In this document: piece after piece, positions 49,912 to 58,146 of the stretch | Numbering within the stretch: position 1 is the first letter of the stretch | Layout: each line of letters begins with the position of its first letter | Assembly: GCA_030527825.1 (NCBI GenBank) | Contig: JAUNAC010000002.1 | Location: 834,705-898,704 of the forward strand | DNA length: 64,000 nt | Origin: Lautropia sp. | Lineage (GTDB): Bacteria > Pseudomonadota > Gammaproteobacteria > Burkholderiales > Burkholderiaceae_E | Reading direction: 5' to 3' | Notes under the pieces: generated by a model | What the model saw: only the letters and a program-made list of their open reading frames with translations | Database searches by the model: none | What the model was told of the DNA's origin: nothing | Made by a program: the position numbers and the translations under genes

Positions 49912-51555
49912 ATGACCGGCAACGCCTCACCCAGCAATCAAGCCTCCAGCGGCACTAACAATCCCTTTAACCAGTTGCTGGAAATCATGGCCCGCCACAA
50001 GGCCTCTGACCTGTTCATCTCGGTGGGCTCACCTGTCCAGATGAAGGTCAATGGCAACATGGTGGCCATCACACCGATCGAAAAACGATTGATGCCCCAG
50101 CAGTCAGAAGCAATCCTGCGCGCGGGGATCAACGATCAGCAATGGAAACGCTTTCAGGAAGAGAACGAGCTCAACATCGGTTATGGTCTGAAGGATGTTG
50201 GCAGTTTCCGGATCTCCCTGTTCCGGCAAAGGGGTACGGCTGCTGCAGTCGTGCGCTACATTCCAGGCGACATTCCCGCATTCGACACGCTGGGCATGCC
50301 TGCCGTACTGAAGGAGCTGATCTTGCAGCCACGCGGCCTCTTCCTGATGGTGGGAGCCACCGGCGTGGGCAAAACGACCACTCTGGCATCACTGATCGAC
50401 TATCGCAATGCGAACCGCACGGGCCACATCCTCACGCTGGAGGACCCGATTGAATTCGTCTTTCGCAATCAGCTGTCCATCGTTAACCAACGTCAAATCG
50501 GCTCAGATACCAAAGATCTGCACACCGCACTCAAAAGCGCCCTGCGTCAAGCCCCCGATTGCATCCTGATCGGCGAAATCCGTGATATCGAAGCGATGGC
50601 TGCCGCCATCGCCTACGCCCAATCCGGTCACCTCGTCCTGGCCACCCTGCATGCCAACAATGCTGCCCACGCGCTCAACCGTATCCTGAGCTTTTATGCG
50701 CCGGAAAATCGTACCGCTTTGCTGGCAGATTTATCCACAACCCTGAAAGCCATTGTGTCGCAACGTCTGCTGCACAGCACAGATGGTGGCCGTGTACCAG
50801 CAGCCGAGGTCATGATCAATACTCATCATGTCGCCGAACTGATCGCCGGAGGGCGCCTCTCCGAAATATCGGATGCCATCAATAACAGCTTGACCGCTGG
50901 TTCGTTGTCGTTTGATCGTTCACTGACACGGCTATTGCGGGCGGGCCGCATCACGCGTGATGATGCACTGCAGTGCAGCGATTCACCCACAAACCTGCTC
51001 TGGCTGCTGGACAACCATGCCGAGGAACTCGACAAACACGCTCACAGCGTCAGCGGACACAGTCCTCAGCTGACCCTTCCTGACCAGTTACAGAAACAGG
51101 TCGCCAATTTTAGCCCTCGCAAATCTGCGTCAACCACGGATGCCGCGCTTTCATCACGTCGCACCCTGGCTGATATGGATGACGGGCAAGCGTCTGAGGA
51201 GTTCCCCTCCCCGGCGCACGCTCCACAGCAACGACACGCAGCCCCCGCCAACGGCTGGCCACGCACGATCCAGGAAACATCCGCCACTAGCCCGGCAGCC
51301 TCTGCCTCAACGACATCCGACCCAGACAAAGCAGATGCAAATCCGGGAGATCCCGTCGCCCTGCCGAAGCCGGCCGGTACGTCCTCTCCCGACACGCTCA
51401 CCGGAATATTTACCACCGATCCTTCCCGCAATGCACCAAAACATGGCACACTGCCAGCCGAGCCCCCTACGGTTCCTGCGACAGAGCCGCCGTCTGGCGC
51501 TGCCGCACCTGCTCAAGGGGCTTCTTTCGCTGAATTTCTCATCAAGCTTGAATGA
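49912..51555 (+). CDS. PilT/PilU-type retraction ATPase with long C-terminal tail
   Basis: AAA-type ATPase of the GspE superfamily acting on type IV pili, closest in look to PilU. In the 547-aa product residues 20-380 are conserved: MARHKASDLFISVGSPVQMK, Walker A GATGVGKTTT at 148-157, HILTLEDPIEFVF (Asp box), RQIGSDTKDLHTALKSALRQ and GHLVLATLHANNAAHALNRI. Family members end near residue 380. The remaining ~165 residues are Ser/Pro/Ala/Thr-rich and disordered, then finish with a short hydrophobic end FAEFLIKLE. No other pilus gene is nearby. The stop overlaps the next gene's ATG (ATGA). Confidence 0.88.
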   Translation: MTGNASPSNQASSGTNNPFNQLLEIMARHKASDLFISVGSPVQMKVNGNMVAITPIEKRLMPQQSEAILRAGINDQQWKRFQEENELNIGYGLKDVGSFRISLFRQRGTAAAVVRYIPGDIPAFDTLGMPAVLKELILQPRGLFLMVGATGVGKTTTLASLIDYRNANRTGHILTLEDPIEFVFRNQLSIVNQRQIGSDTKDLHTALKSALRQAPDCILIGEIRDIEAMAAAIAYAQSGHLVLATLHANNAAHALNRILSFYAPENRTALLADLSTTLKAIVSQRLLHSTDGGRVPAAEVMINTHHVAELIAGGRLSEISDAINNSLTAGSLSFDRSLTRLLRAGRITRDDALQCSDSPTNLLWLLDNHAEELDKHAHSVSGHSPQLTLPDQLQKQVANFSPRKSASTTDAALSSRRTLADMDDGQASEEFPSPAHAPQQRHAAPANGWPRTIQETSATSPAASASTTSDPDKADANPGDPVALPKPAGTSSPDTLTGIFTTDPSRNAPKHGTLPAEPPTVPATEPPSGAAAPAQGASFAEFLIKLE

Positions 51556-51920
51556 CAGTTACCGTCTACGGAATCCACAACTGCGACCAGGTGCGGAAAA
51601 CGCTGCGTTGGCTGACCCAGCATCATCTAACGCACCGATTCCATGACTTCCGCGCCGATGGCCTCACACGCGCTACACTGCGCGACTGGCAGGATCGGGT
51701 CGGCCTAGAAGCGCTGGTCAACCGACGCAGCCAGACCTGGCGCACCCTGAGCCCTGCACAACAGAGCAGCATCGCCACCGATCCAGACAAAGCTATCAGC
51801 CTGTTGCTTGAGCATCCGACACTGATCAAACGCCCAGTTATCGTCCAGGATGGTCCCTCACCCGGCGTACAGGTCGGATTTCAGGAAGATGCTCTGCGCA
51901 GTTTGCTCAAAGCAGACTGA
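51552..51920 (+). CDS. Spx/MgsR-ArsC family thioredoxin-fold protein (YffB-like)
   Basis: Small 122-aa protein of the ArsC/Spx superfamily, function not established in proteobacteria. MTVTVYGIHNCDQVRKTLRW holds the single Cys11 of the active-site loop; RRSQTWRTLSPAQ and LLEHPTLIKRPVIV are the other conserved blocks. True arsenate reductases usually carry further motifs not seen here, so I do not call it one. It overlaps the PilU-like gene by 4 bp and precedes prmB by 17 bp. The order dapD, pilU-like, this gene, prmB suggests one transcription unit. Confidence 0.88.
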   Translation: MTVTVYGIHNCDQVRKTLRWLTQHHLTHRFHDFRADGLTRATLRDWQDRVGLEALVNRRSQTWRTLSPAQQSSIATDPDKAISLLLEHPTLIKRPVIVQDGPSPGVQVGFQEDALRSLLKAD

Positions 51921-51937
51921 GCAACCCTTGATTCATC

Positions 51938-53002
51938 ATGAATTCCGACAAGCCCCCTTTTCCCCAGACCGCGCCATTCTCTCCCTACCGCGCCAATTAC
52001 AGCCCTCAATCAAGCAGCCTGATTGACGCGCAGGAAGGTCTGTGCACACTGCGCGACTGGGTACGTTTCACGGTCAGCCGCCTGCAGGCGGCTGGTGCAT
52101 CGTTTGGCCATGGAACGGACAACCCCTTCGATGAGGCCGTCTGGCTGGTCTGCTGGTGTCTGCACCTACCAGTCGAGCAATATGATGATCTTGCCGACGC
52201 TACGCTGCTGCCCAGTGAACGCCGAAAACTGCGCAATCTGATCGATGCCCGTAGTCAATGTGATCAGCCCCTGGCCTATATCACGGGCGAGGCCTGGCTC
52301 ATGGGGTTCCGGTTCCGCGCTGATCCACGGGCACTGGTACCCCGCTCATTGCTGGCAGAAGCGCTGGTTCAGCATGCCTTCGACCCCTGGGTGAAACAGC
52401 AAACGCTGGCGCCTCATCTCATGATTGACATGACCCGGGAGCCGGAACAGGCGAACGCGCCACCCTATTCCGTACTGGATCTGTGTACGGGGGGTGGCAG
52501 CCTCGCCATCATCGCGGCATATTATCTTCCGTCTGAAGCCAGAATCGTAGCTAGCGACCTCTCTGAGCAGGCGTTGCAGCAGGCGGCCGAAAATATCGCC
52601 GATTACAGTCTTGAGAGTCGAATCGAACTGTTGCAGGGAGATCTGTTCGAACGCCTGGAGAATGAACGCTTCAATGTCATTCTCTGCAACCCGCCCTACG
52701 TCAATGCTGACTCCATGGCCATGCTGCCCTCCGAATACCGGGCAGAACCGGAAAAAGCCCTGGGTTCTGGTCAGGATGGGATGGATTTGATCAGCCGGCT
52801 GCTGGTTGAGGCACCAGAACATCTTCAGCAGGATGGCATTCTCATTCTGGAAATCGGCCATGAAATGCCCAATTTCCAGGCACGCTTCCCGACGCTTTCC
52901 TGGACAGCTATTCCAGTAACCCAGGGAGATGATCGCGTTGTCCTGATCACCTACGCAGACCTTCTGCAGTGGCGTAACAACCAGCAGGACGATCCATACT
53001 GA
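51938..53002 (+). CDS. prmB: Ribosomal protein L3 N5-glutamine methyltransferase PrmB
   Basis: SAM-dependent methylation of a glutamine in ribosomal protein uL3. The 354-aa product has an N-terminal helical domain (TLRDWVRFTVSRLQAAG) and, from about residue 175, a Rossmann-like fold: SVLDLCTGGGSLAIIAAYY for SAM and the catalytic NPPYVNADSM. The following DSMAMLPSEYRAEPEKALGSG is what distinguishes PrmB from PrmC. An N-terminal tail of about 25 Pro/Ser-rich residues precedes the family start. 149 bp follow before the next gene. Confidence 0.94.
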   Translation: MNSDKPPFPQTAPFSPYRANYSPQSSSLIDAQEGLCTLRDWVRFTVSRLQAAGASFGHGTDNPFDEAVWLVCWCLHLPVEQYDDLADATLLPSERRKLRNLIDARSQCDQPLAYITGEAWLMGFRFRADPRALVPRSLLAEALVQHAFDPWVKQQTLAPHLMIDMTREPEQANAPPYSVLDLCTGGGSLAIIAAYYLPSEARIVASDLSEQALQQAAENIADYSLESRIELLQGDLFERLENERFNVILCNPPYVNADSMAMLPSEYRAEPEKALGSGQDGMDLISRLLVEAPEHLQQDGILILEIGHEMPNFQARFPTLSWTAIPVTQGDDRVVLITYADLLQWRNNQQDDPY

Positions 53003-53151
53003 ACCGCCTTGATACGCTGCAGCTACCGCCATCTTTCCTGTCCAGGATGGTGCGCATCCCTGGGGCCTGGATTTTGGGATAATCAGCAGATGGTTCACCA
53101 GCCAGTAGCGGCCAGCGGACCTCTGCTTACTCCCTTCCAGGGGCCATTCCC

Positions 53152-55161
53152 TTGATTCGCTTTGACAACCTCAGCCTCGCCCGCGCTGGGCGCCCCCTGT
53201 TTTCCAACGTCTCCCTGATCATCAATCCCGGCGAGCGCGTTGCCTTGATCGGTGCCAACGGCAGCGGCAAAAGTTCGCTGCTGGCGCTGTTACGGGGTGA
53301 TCTCGCCCCGGAACAGGGCAATGTCGATCTGCCGCGGCTGCGCACGGCTTGGCTGGCCCAGCACGCCCCCCATTCCGGCCTAGATCCAGTTCGCTTTGTC
53401 ATGAATGCCGATACTGCCCTGGTGGTAGCCGAACAGGCCATCAAGGATGCTGAAGGGCGTCAGGATGGTGAAGCACTGGGTAATGCCTACACTCAATGGA
53501 TCGATGCGGGCGGCCCCTCGGCCGAGGCTCGCGCCGCCGAATTGCTGGATGGCCTTGGATTTGGCCAATCTCAACTGGGACGAACTGTCAACGAACTCTC
53601 AGGCGGCTGGAAAATGCGCCTGAATCTGGCCTGTGTGCTGATGGCCCCCAGTGACCTGCTGCTGCTGGACGAGCCGACCAACCACCTTGATCTGGACGCC
53701 GTACTCTGGCTGGAACGCCAGCTGCTGCGACACCCGGCCATTCAGCTCATCGTCTCGCACGACCGGGACTTCCTGGATCGGATTGCCAGTGCCAGCCTGA
53801 TCATAGAGGGCGGGCAGATCAACCGTTACCCCGGAGGCTACAGCGCCAGCGAAAGCATCCGCGCAGAACGGGCTGCCCAACGGGAAAAGGCCCAGCGCGA
53901 CCAGCAGGCCCACATCGACCACATCAATAGCTTCATTGCCCGCTTCCGTGCCAAGAAAAGCAAAGCGCGGCAGGCACAAAGCCGCCTGAAGGCACTGGAA
54001 CGCATCCAGGTCATCGCTCCGTTGCGGGCAACCCGAGGCATCGACTTCGCCTTTGCCCAGCCTCCAGAAGGGCCTGATCCGTTGATCCGCGCACAGCATC
54101 TCTCCTGCGGTTATTCAGCAGAACGGACCGTTGTTACCCTACCGGAGCTGACCATCCGTCGCGGCGCCCGCATCGGCATTCTAGGCCGTAACGGCACTGG
54201 CAAAACTACCCTCATCCGTACCCTGATCGGTGATCTTCCCCCTCTTGCGGGTGAGCTGGTACGCGCGCGTACACTGGACACAGGCTATCTGGCCCAGGCC
54301 CAGATTGACAGCCTGCGCCCCGATGAATCTCCGCTGCAGCATCTGGGCCGACTGGCACCGCAAGAGCGCGAACAGGTATTACGAGCCTGGTTAGGCCGTT
54401 TCGGGTTTTCTGGCGATGATGCCCTGCGCGCCATCGGCCCCATGTCCGGTGGAGAAAAAACCAGACTATGCCTGGCACTGCTGGCATGGCAAAAACCCGG
54501 GTTTCTGGTTCTGGATGAACCGACCAACCACCTGGACGCCAATACCCGGGATGCACTGGCCGATGCGCTGGCGGAATTTGAGGGACCACTACTGCTGGTA
54601 TCACACGACCGCTATCTGCTACGCAGCACCGTGGATGAGTTCTGGCTGATCGACGACGGCATTTTGCGTCCCTTTGATGGCGATCTGGATGATTATGCCC
54701 AGTGGCTACAGAAAGAACGAGGGCTCAATCGCAACACCGCGGCCAGTAACGCTGCTTCGCCCTCCGGAACGACATCATCTGCCGAACATCTCGAATCAGC
54801 ACAGACAACCCGAATGAAGCAGGGGCAACAAGCATCCATCCTTGCCGAGCAACCGGGCGGATCGCGAGCAGAGACACGTCGTGAACGGGCACAGCAACGT
54901 GCAGCGCTCGCTGCCCGATGCAAGCCGGTAGAACGCGCCATTCAGACCATCGAACACGAGATGGCGGATTTACAGCAGCGCGCAGATGCGCTGGATGCGC
55001 AACTGGCTGCGCCCGATGCTTTTGCTGACCGCGAGAGCGCGACCCAGCGCCAGCGCGACCGTGCCCAGATTGCCGACCGACTGGAGAGCCTTGAAAACGA
55101 CTGGCTGGAGCAGCAGACACAACTGGAGAATCTCATACGCGAAGCCAATTCTGCAGGCTGA
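53152..55161 (+). CDS. ABC-F family ATPase (YheS/Uup type)
   Basis: Soluble double-cassette ATPase of the ABC-F group, which acts on ribosomes rather than as a transporter. The TTG start at 53152 is supported by AGGGG about 10 bp upstream and yields MIRFDNLSLARAGRPLFSNV, as in the family. Walker A GANGSGKS (34-41), signature LSGGWKMRLNLA, LLLLDEPTNHLDLDAV; second cassette GRNGTGKTT, MSGGEKTRLCLALL, LVLDEPTNHLDANT. The region between cassettes is the ABC-F linker (IDHINSFIARFRAKKSKA). A ~150-residue C-terminus ends in a coiled coil rich in Gln/Arg/Ala. It is nearest to YheS by length (669 aa). Confidence 0.93.
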   Translation: MIRFDNLSLARAGRPLFSNVSLIINPGERVALIGANGSGKSSLLALLRGDLAPEQGNVDLPRLRTAWLAQHAPHSGLDPVRFVMNADTALVVAEQAIKDAEGRQDGEALGNAYTQWIDAGGPSAEARAAELLDGLGFGQSQLGRTVNELSGGWKMRLNLACVLMAPSDLLLLDEPTNHLDLDAVLWLERQLLRHPAIQLIVSHDRDFLDRIASASLIIEGGQINRYPGGYSASESIRAERAAQREKAQRDQQAHIDHINSFIARFRAKKSKARQAQSRLKALERIQVIAPLRATRGIDFAFAQPPEGPDPLIRAQHLSCGYSAERTVVTLPELTIRRGARIGILGRNGTGKTTLIRTLIGDLPPLAGELVRARTLDTGYLAQAQIDSLRPDESPLQHLGRLAPQEREQVLRAWLGRFGFSGDDALRAIGPMSGGEKTRLCLALLAWQKPGFLVLDEPTNHLDANTRDALADALAEFEGPLLLVSHDRYLLRSTVDEFWLIDDGILRPFDGDLDDYAQWLQKERGLNRNTAASNAASPSGTTSSAEHLESAQTTRMKQGQQASILAEQPGGSRAETRRERAQQRAALAARCKPVERAIQTIEHEMADLQQRADALDAQLAAPDAFADRESATQRQRDRAQIADRLESLENDWLEQQTQLENLIREANSAG

Positions 55162-55180
55162 CCTACGCTCCGACAAAAAG

Positions 55181-55645
55181 CTATTGCAGCGGCCCCTTCA
55201 GAGCCGGTGGCAAGGGCAGCGCCACAACATCAATGCCTTCCTCGCTCAGCGCGCGCGCATCCTCGGGCGTCGCAACGCCTCGAATGGCACGTGCCGGTGC
55301 CTCCTTGAAATGGATCCGTCGGGCCTCTTCAGCGAAGCGCTCACCGACATCCTCCGTCTCATTGATCAGCTTGCGCAATCCCTGCAGCAGGCGCCCCTGC
55401 AACTCACCCAGGCGGTCGCGGGCGCCTGCCTCGGGTCGGGAGCCTTCGCCAGATGGCGTGGCCGCAGATGCCCGGCTAGGCGACAGGTTCAGATGAGGCG
55501 CCGACAGCAGCTTGCGTATGTTTCTTGAGCCGCACATCGGGCATTCGATCAGCTGCCTGGACTGCTGCCGATCGAAATCATCGGCCGATGTGAACCAGCC
55601 CTCAAACTGATGCTGCTGCTCACAGCAGAGATTAAAGACTTTCAG
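55181..55645 (-). CDS. DUF1178 family protein, apparent CTG start
   Basis: Conserved proteobacterial protein of unknown function, probably a small zinc-binding protein. The gene runs further upstream than the ATG at 55535-55537. In frame, from a CTG at 55643-55645, it reads LKVFNLCCEQQHQFEGWFTS and then ADDFDRQQSRQLIECPMCGS, the standard DUF1178 N-terminus with paired Cys (CC and CPMC). The CTG lies 5 bp after AAGGGGAGG, an excellent ribosome binding site that overlaps the ppiD stop. No ATG, GTG or TTG is available nearer. The product is 154 aa; its middle is Ser/Pro/Gly-rich. It is coupled to ppiD. Confidence 0.85.
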   Translation of the reverse strand: MKVFNLCCEQQHQFEGWFTSADDFDRQQSRQLIECPMCGSRNIRKLLSAPHLNLSPSRASAATPSGEGSRPEAGARDRLGELQGRLLQGLRKLINETEDVGERFAEEARRIHFKEAPARAIRGVATPEDARALSEEGIDVVALPLPPALKGPLQ

Positions 55646-55657
55646 ATGGGCCTCCCC

Positions 55658-57601
55658 TTATTCGTGCCCGGCCTGTTCGTCTGCTGCCTGCTCCAGATGA
55701 CGGTCGATTCTCATGCTGGCTTTAAGTGCCTCAATCCAGTCTTGCCGACCAGCGGCAGCCAGGACCTCGCGCAACTGTCTCTGATAGCCTTCCAGATGTT
55801 GACGGGCCACGTTATCAGGCGGAAGTGCTTTTTCCACATAAATGAGCTGATAGCCATCGCTCCCCAGATCGGCTCCGACCCAGGTCGGCAAACGGGTCGC
55901 CGGCAAGCTAAAGGCAGCCTTCACAGCAGCCGGCCTCAGCCGGCCAGGCTGTGCCCGGCTGACCGTATTCTCCTCGCTCAGTCCCTTGGGCAGTGGCTGC
56001 CCGGCTACGTCATGGTCAAGCGCCATCAGCTGCTTCTCGCCAGCTTCCCGCGTCAATCGGGCAGCTTCAGCTGCGACCCAGCGCTTGCTGACCTCTGCCC
56101 TGACTTCATCCAGTGTCTGACGCCGCTTGGGATGGTGAGCATCCACGCGTGCTGATACCAGCAGGCCAGGACTGACTTCAATAGCCGTTGTGTTACGGTG
56201 CTCTTCCAGCGCATCAGGGGCATACAGTTGTTCCAGCAGACGCACATTGGCCAGCACAGATCCTTCCGGTACCCCTACTGCCGGCCGCCGTCCCACGCCC
56301 CGGGCATGTTCAATGGTCAGCTTGAAGCGCTCGGCCGCAGGCTTGAGTGAATCCGGCTGCTCATAGACCATATTCGACAGTGCCTCGGCTGCCTGGTTGT
56401 ATCGGCGAGCCGCCTCCTGCTCGCGCCACATCTTCAACAACTGCGGTTTGACCTCTGCCAGCGGCCTCTCCCCCCCCCCCTTGACAGCCGTTACCCGGAT
56501 CACGTGAAAACCATATTCGCTTTCTACCACGGTCGGCACAAAACCCGGCTGTTCCAACGCAAAGGTAGCATCTGCGAAGGGCTTGACCATGGAATCTCGC
56601 TCAAAGAAACCCAGATCACCGCCCTGCTTGGCAGAGCCGGTATCCTCCGATTTTGTGCGAGCCAGTTCAGCAAATGATGCCGGATTGGCCACCACCTGCG
56701 CCAGCAATGCTTCTGCCTGAGACTTCACCCTGGCTTTGCTGGCTGCATCCGCTCCTTCCGGGACTTTCAGCAGAATATGACTGGCCTGACGTTGCGCCGG
56801 CTCGTTGAACTGGCTGCGATGCTGCTGGTAGAACGCCTGCAGATCTTTGTCCGAAGGTGCCTCATCCCCGGACAGCATATCCGCCCCTTTAAGTACCACA
56901 TAGCTGATATCGACCGATTCAGGCAGATCAAAATCAGCGGCATGCCCATCATAGTAATGCTGCAACTGGGCCGGCGTGGGTGCCAGACCCGCTTCACGTT
57001 CATGGGGAGAAAGCAGCAGGGTACGCACAACCCGCCTGTTTTCCTGCGAGGCAAATATTGCATCTGCCACGGCTTGGGGCGCCAGCGCAGAGTCCGATAC
57101 CGCCTGTTCCACGGCGTTGACAGCCAGCATCTGCCCCAGCTGACCCTCATACTGCGCTGGAGTTAAACCGTTAGCCGCGAGCAGGCGCCGATAGCCTTCC
57201 AGATCAAAATGCCCCTGGGCATCACGCAAATCCTTGTGCTGCGCCAGAATCGCTTTCTGGATCTCTGCCGGCGTTACCGTGATCCGTCCCCGGCGTGCAT
57301 CAACCAGCATGGCCTGACGCGAAATCAGGTTCTCCAGCACATCAGCACGCATCGACGGCGTATCCAGGACACTCGTGTCGACATTGTCACCCATCATCTG
57401 CTGCATTTGCTGTACCTGCTGGCGGTACACCTGATCGAAGTATGCCCGTGGTACCGGCTCACCTTCGACAACAGCCACAGAATCTGCATTCCCGAACATC
57501 CGCTCGTAGCCGGATATGCCGAAAAAAACGAAGGCAGGCATAATCAACACCAGCAGCAACCCTTGGGCCAGCCGCTGATGGGTTCTGACAAAATCAAACA
57601 T
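55658..57601 (-). CDS. ppiD: Membrane-anchored periplasmic folding chaperone PpiD
   Basis: SurA/PpiD-type peptidyl-prolyl isomerase near the Sec translocon. The ATG at 57599-57601 gives 647 aa starting MFDFVRTHQRLAQGLLLVLI. There is one N-terminal membrane anchor (LLLVLIMPAFVFFGISGY), a SurA-like chaperone part, and the parvulin domain ASHILLKVPEGADA to YGFHVIRVTAVK (about 262-374). A second degenerate domain follows. A run of 11 G on the coding strand (forward C 56470-56480) encodes K-GGG-E at residues 374-378, just after the parvulin domain. A one-base change there would truncate the protein. The DUF1178 gene follows immediately. Confidence 0.94.
   Translation of the reverse strand: MFDFVRTHQRLAQGLLLVLIMPAFVFFGISGYERMFGNADSVAVVEGEPVPRAYFDQVYRQQVQQMQQMMGDNVDTSVLDTPSMRADVLENLISRQAMLVDARRGRITVTPAEIQKAILAQHKDLRDAQGHFDLEGYRRLLAANGLTPAQYEGQLGQMLAVNAVEQAVSDSALAPQAVADAIFASQENRRVVRTLLLSPHEREAGLAPTPAQLQHYYDGHAADFDLPESVDISYVVLKGADMLSGDEAPSDKDLQAFYQQHRSQFNEPAQRQASHILLKVPEGADAASKARVKSQAEALLAQVVANPASFAELARTKSEDTGSAKQGGDLGFFERDSMVKPFADATFALEQPGFVPTVVESEYGFHVIRVTAVKGGGERPLAEVKPQLLKMWREQEAARRYNQAAEALSNMVYEQPDSLKPAAERFKLTIEHARGVGRRPAVGVPEGSVLANVRLLEQLYAPDALEEHRNTTAIEVSPGLLVSARVDAHHPKRRQTLDEVRAEVSKRWVAAEAARLTREAGEKQLMALDHDVAGQPLPKGLSEENTVSRAQPGRLRPAAVKAAFSLPATRLPTWVGADLGSDGYQLIYVEKALPPDNVARQHLEGYQRQLREVLAAAGRQDWIEALKASMRIDRHLEQAADEQAGHE
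56470..56480 (-). repeat. G11 homopolymer within ppiD
   Basis: Eleven consecutive C on the plus strand, G on the coding strand, flanked by AA and AG. It is the longest homopolymer in the window and lies in a coding region at codons 374-378. At the present length the frame is open through to the stop. Confidence 0.9.
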
Positions 57602-58146
57602 GAATGGAACCGGTATCAGGAAATGGAATAAAGATCCCTGTAGTTTATTCGACTTGTCCCGCCAATGCCGGTACTGTTCTGCGGGCCCCTCCAGATGCAA
57701 CAGATCGTGCAGACCAGGTGGAGGCCCGACCGATTACGCTACAGCGGCAATCCAGCCTGTCACATGGAACTCACTGGAATATCCGTACGGCTAGATCTCC
57801 GCCAGCCAGCCGTCACGACGTGCAAGCCGCACGACCCGGATACCGCAGCAAAGCACCCCGAATGTGGCAGGTGTCAGCAACAGCACCGAGCCCCAGAATG
57901 GTGATGCCGTACCGACAAAGGCGGCGGTCAGCAACGGCAGCCACTTGAACAGTACTCTAGCCCAGGCAATCATCCTCTCGTGCCCGGCGTCGAATGAGCA
58001 TCCTGGCAGCCCTTTCCGGACATCTCAGACAAGCCCATGCGCCGGGACATTCCATCCCATGTCAACGCAGATGGGCGATCCTAACCAGTACAATCGACCG
58101 CATCACCCAACTGCCGACGATCGGCTGTTACAGACGCCTGGACTGC
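57602..58146. other. Gap between ppiD and the TRAP binding protein
   Basis: 545 bp with at most one small gene (57791-57973). I looked for a tRNA, often found near ppiD, and saw no T-loop or acceptor pattern. A near-perfect inverted repeat AACTGCCGA / TCGGCTGTT (58109-58117, 58121-58129, one mismatch) lies 18 bp after the TRAP gene stop on the minus strand. It may help end that transcript. A possible promoter for ppiD would be in 57605-57790 but no clear boxes are seen. Confidence 0.45.
57791..57973 (-). CDS. Possible small hydrophobic protein (60 aa)
   Basis: A 60-codon frame starting MIAWARVLFKWLPLLTAAFV and ending RRDGWLAEI. Two hydrophobic stretches (LFKWLPLLTAAFVGTA and GSVLLLTPATFGVLCCGI) are followed by a basic end (RVVRLARRDG), the form of a two-helix membrane peptide with cytoplasmic positive charges. 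GAGAGG lies directly against the ATG, too close for a good ribosome binding site. I do not recognise a family; it may be chance. Confidence 0.4.
   Translation of the reverse strand: MIAWARVLFKWLPLLTAAFVGTASPFWGSVLLLTPATFGVLCCGIRVVRLARRDGWLAEI

Noticed and set aside
51552..51920. Arsenate reductase ArsC
   Set aside because: Only the loop Cys and general fold are shared; no ars genes nearby, and YffB/Spx-like proteins fit better.
57602..57790. A tRNA next to ppiD, as in some Burkholderiales
   Set aside because: No GTTCGAATC-like T-loop and no acceptor-stem pairing found on either strand.
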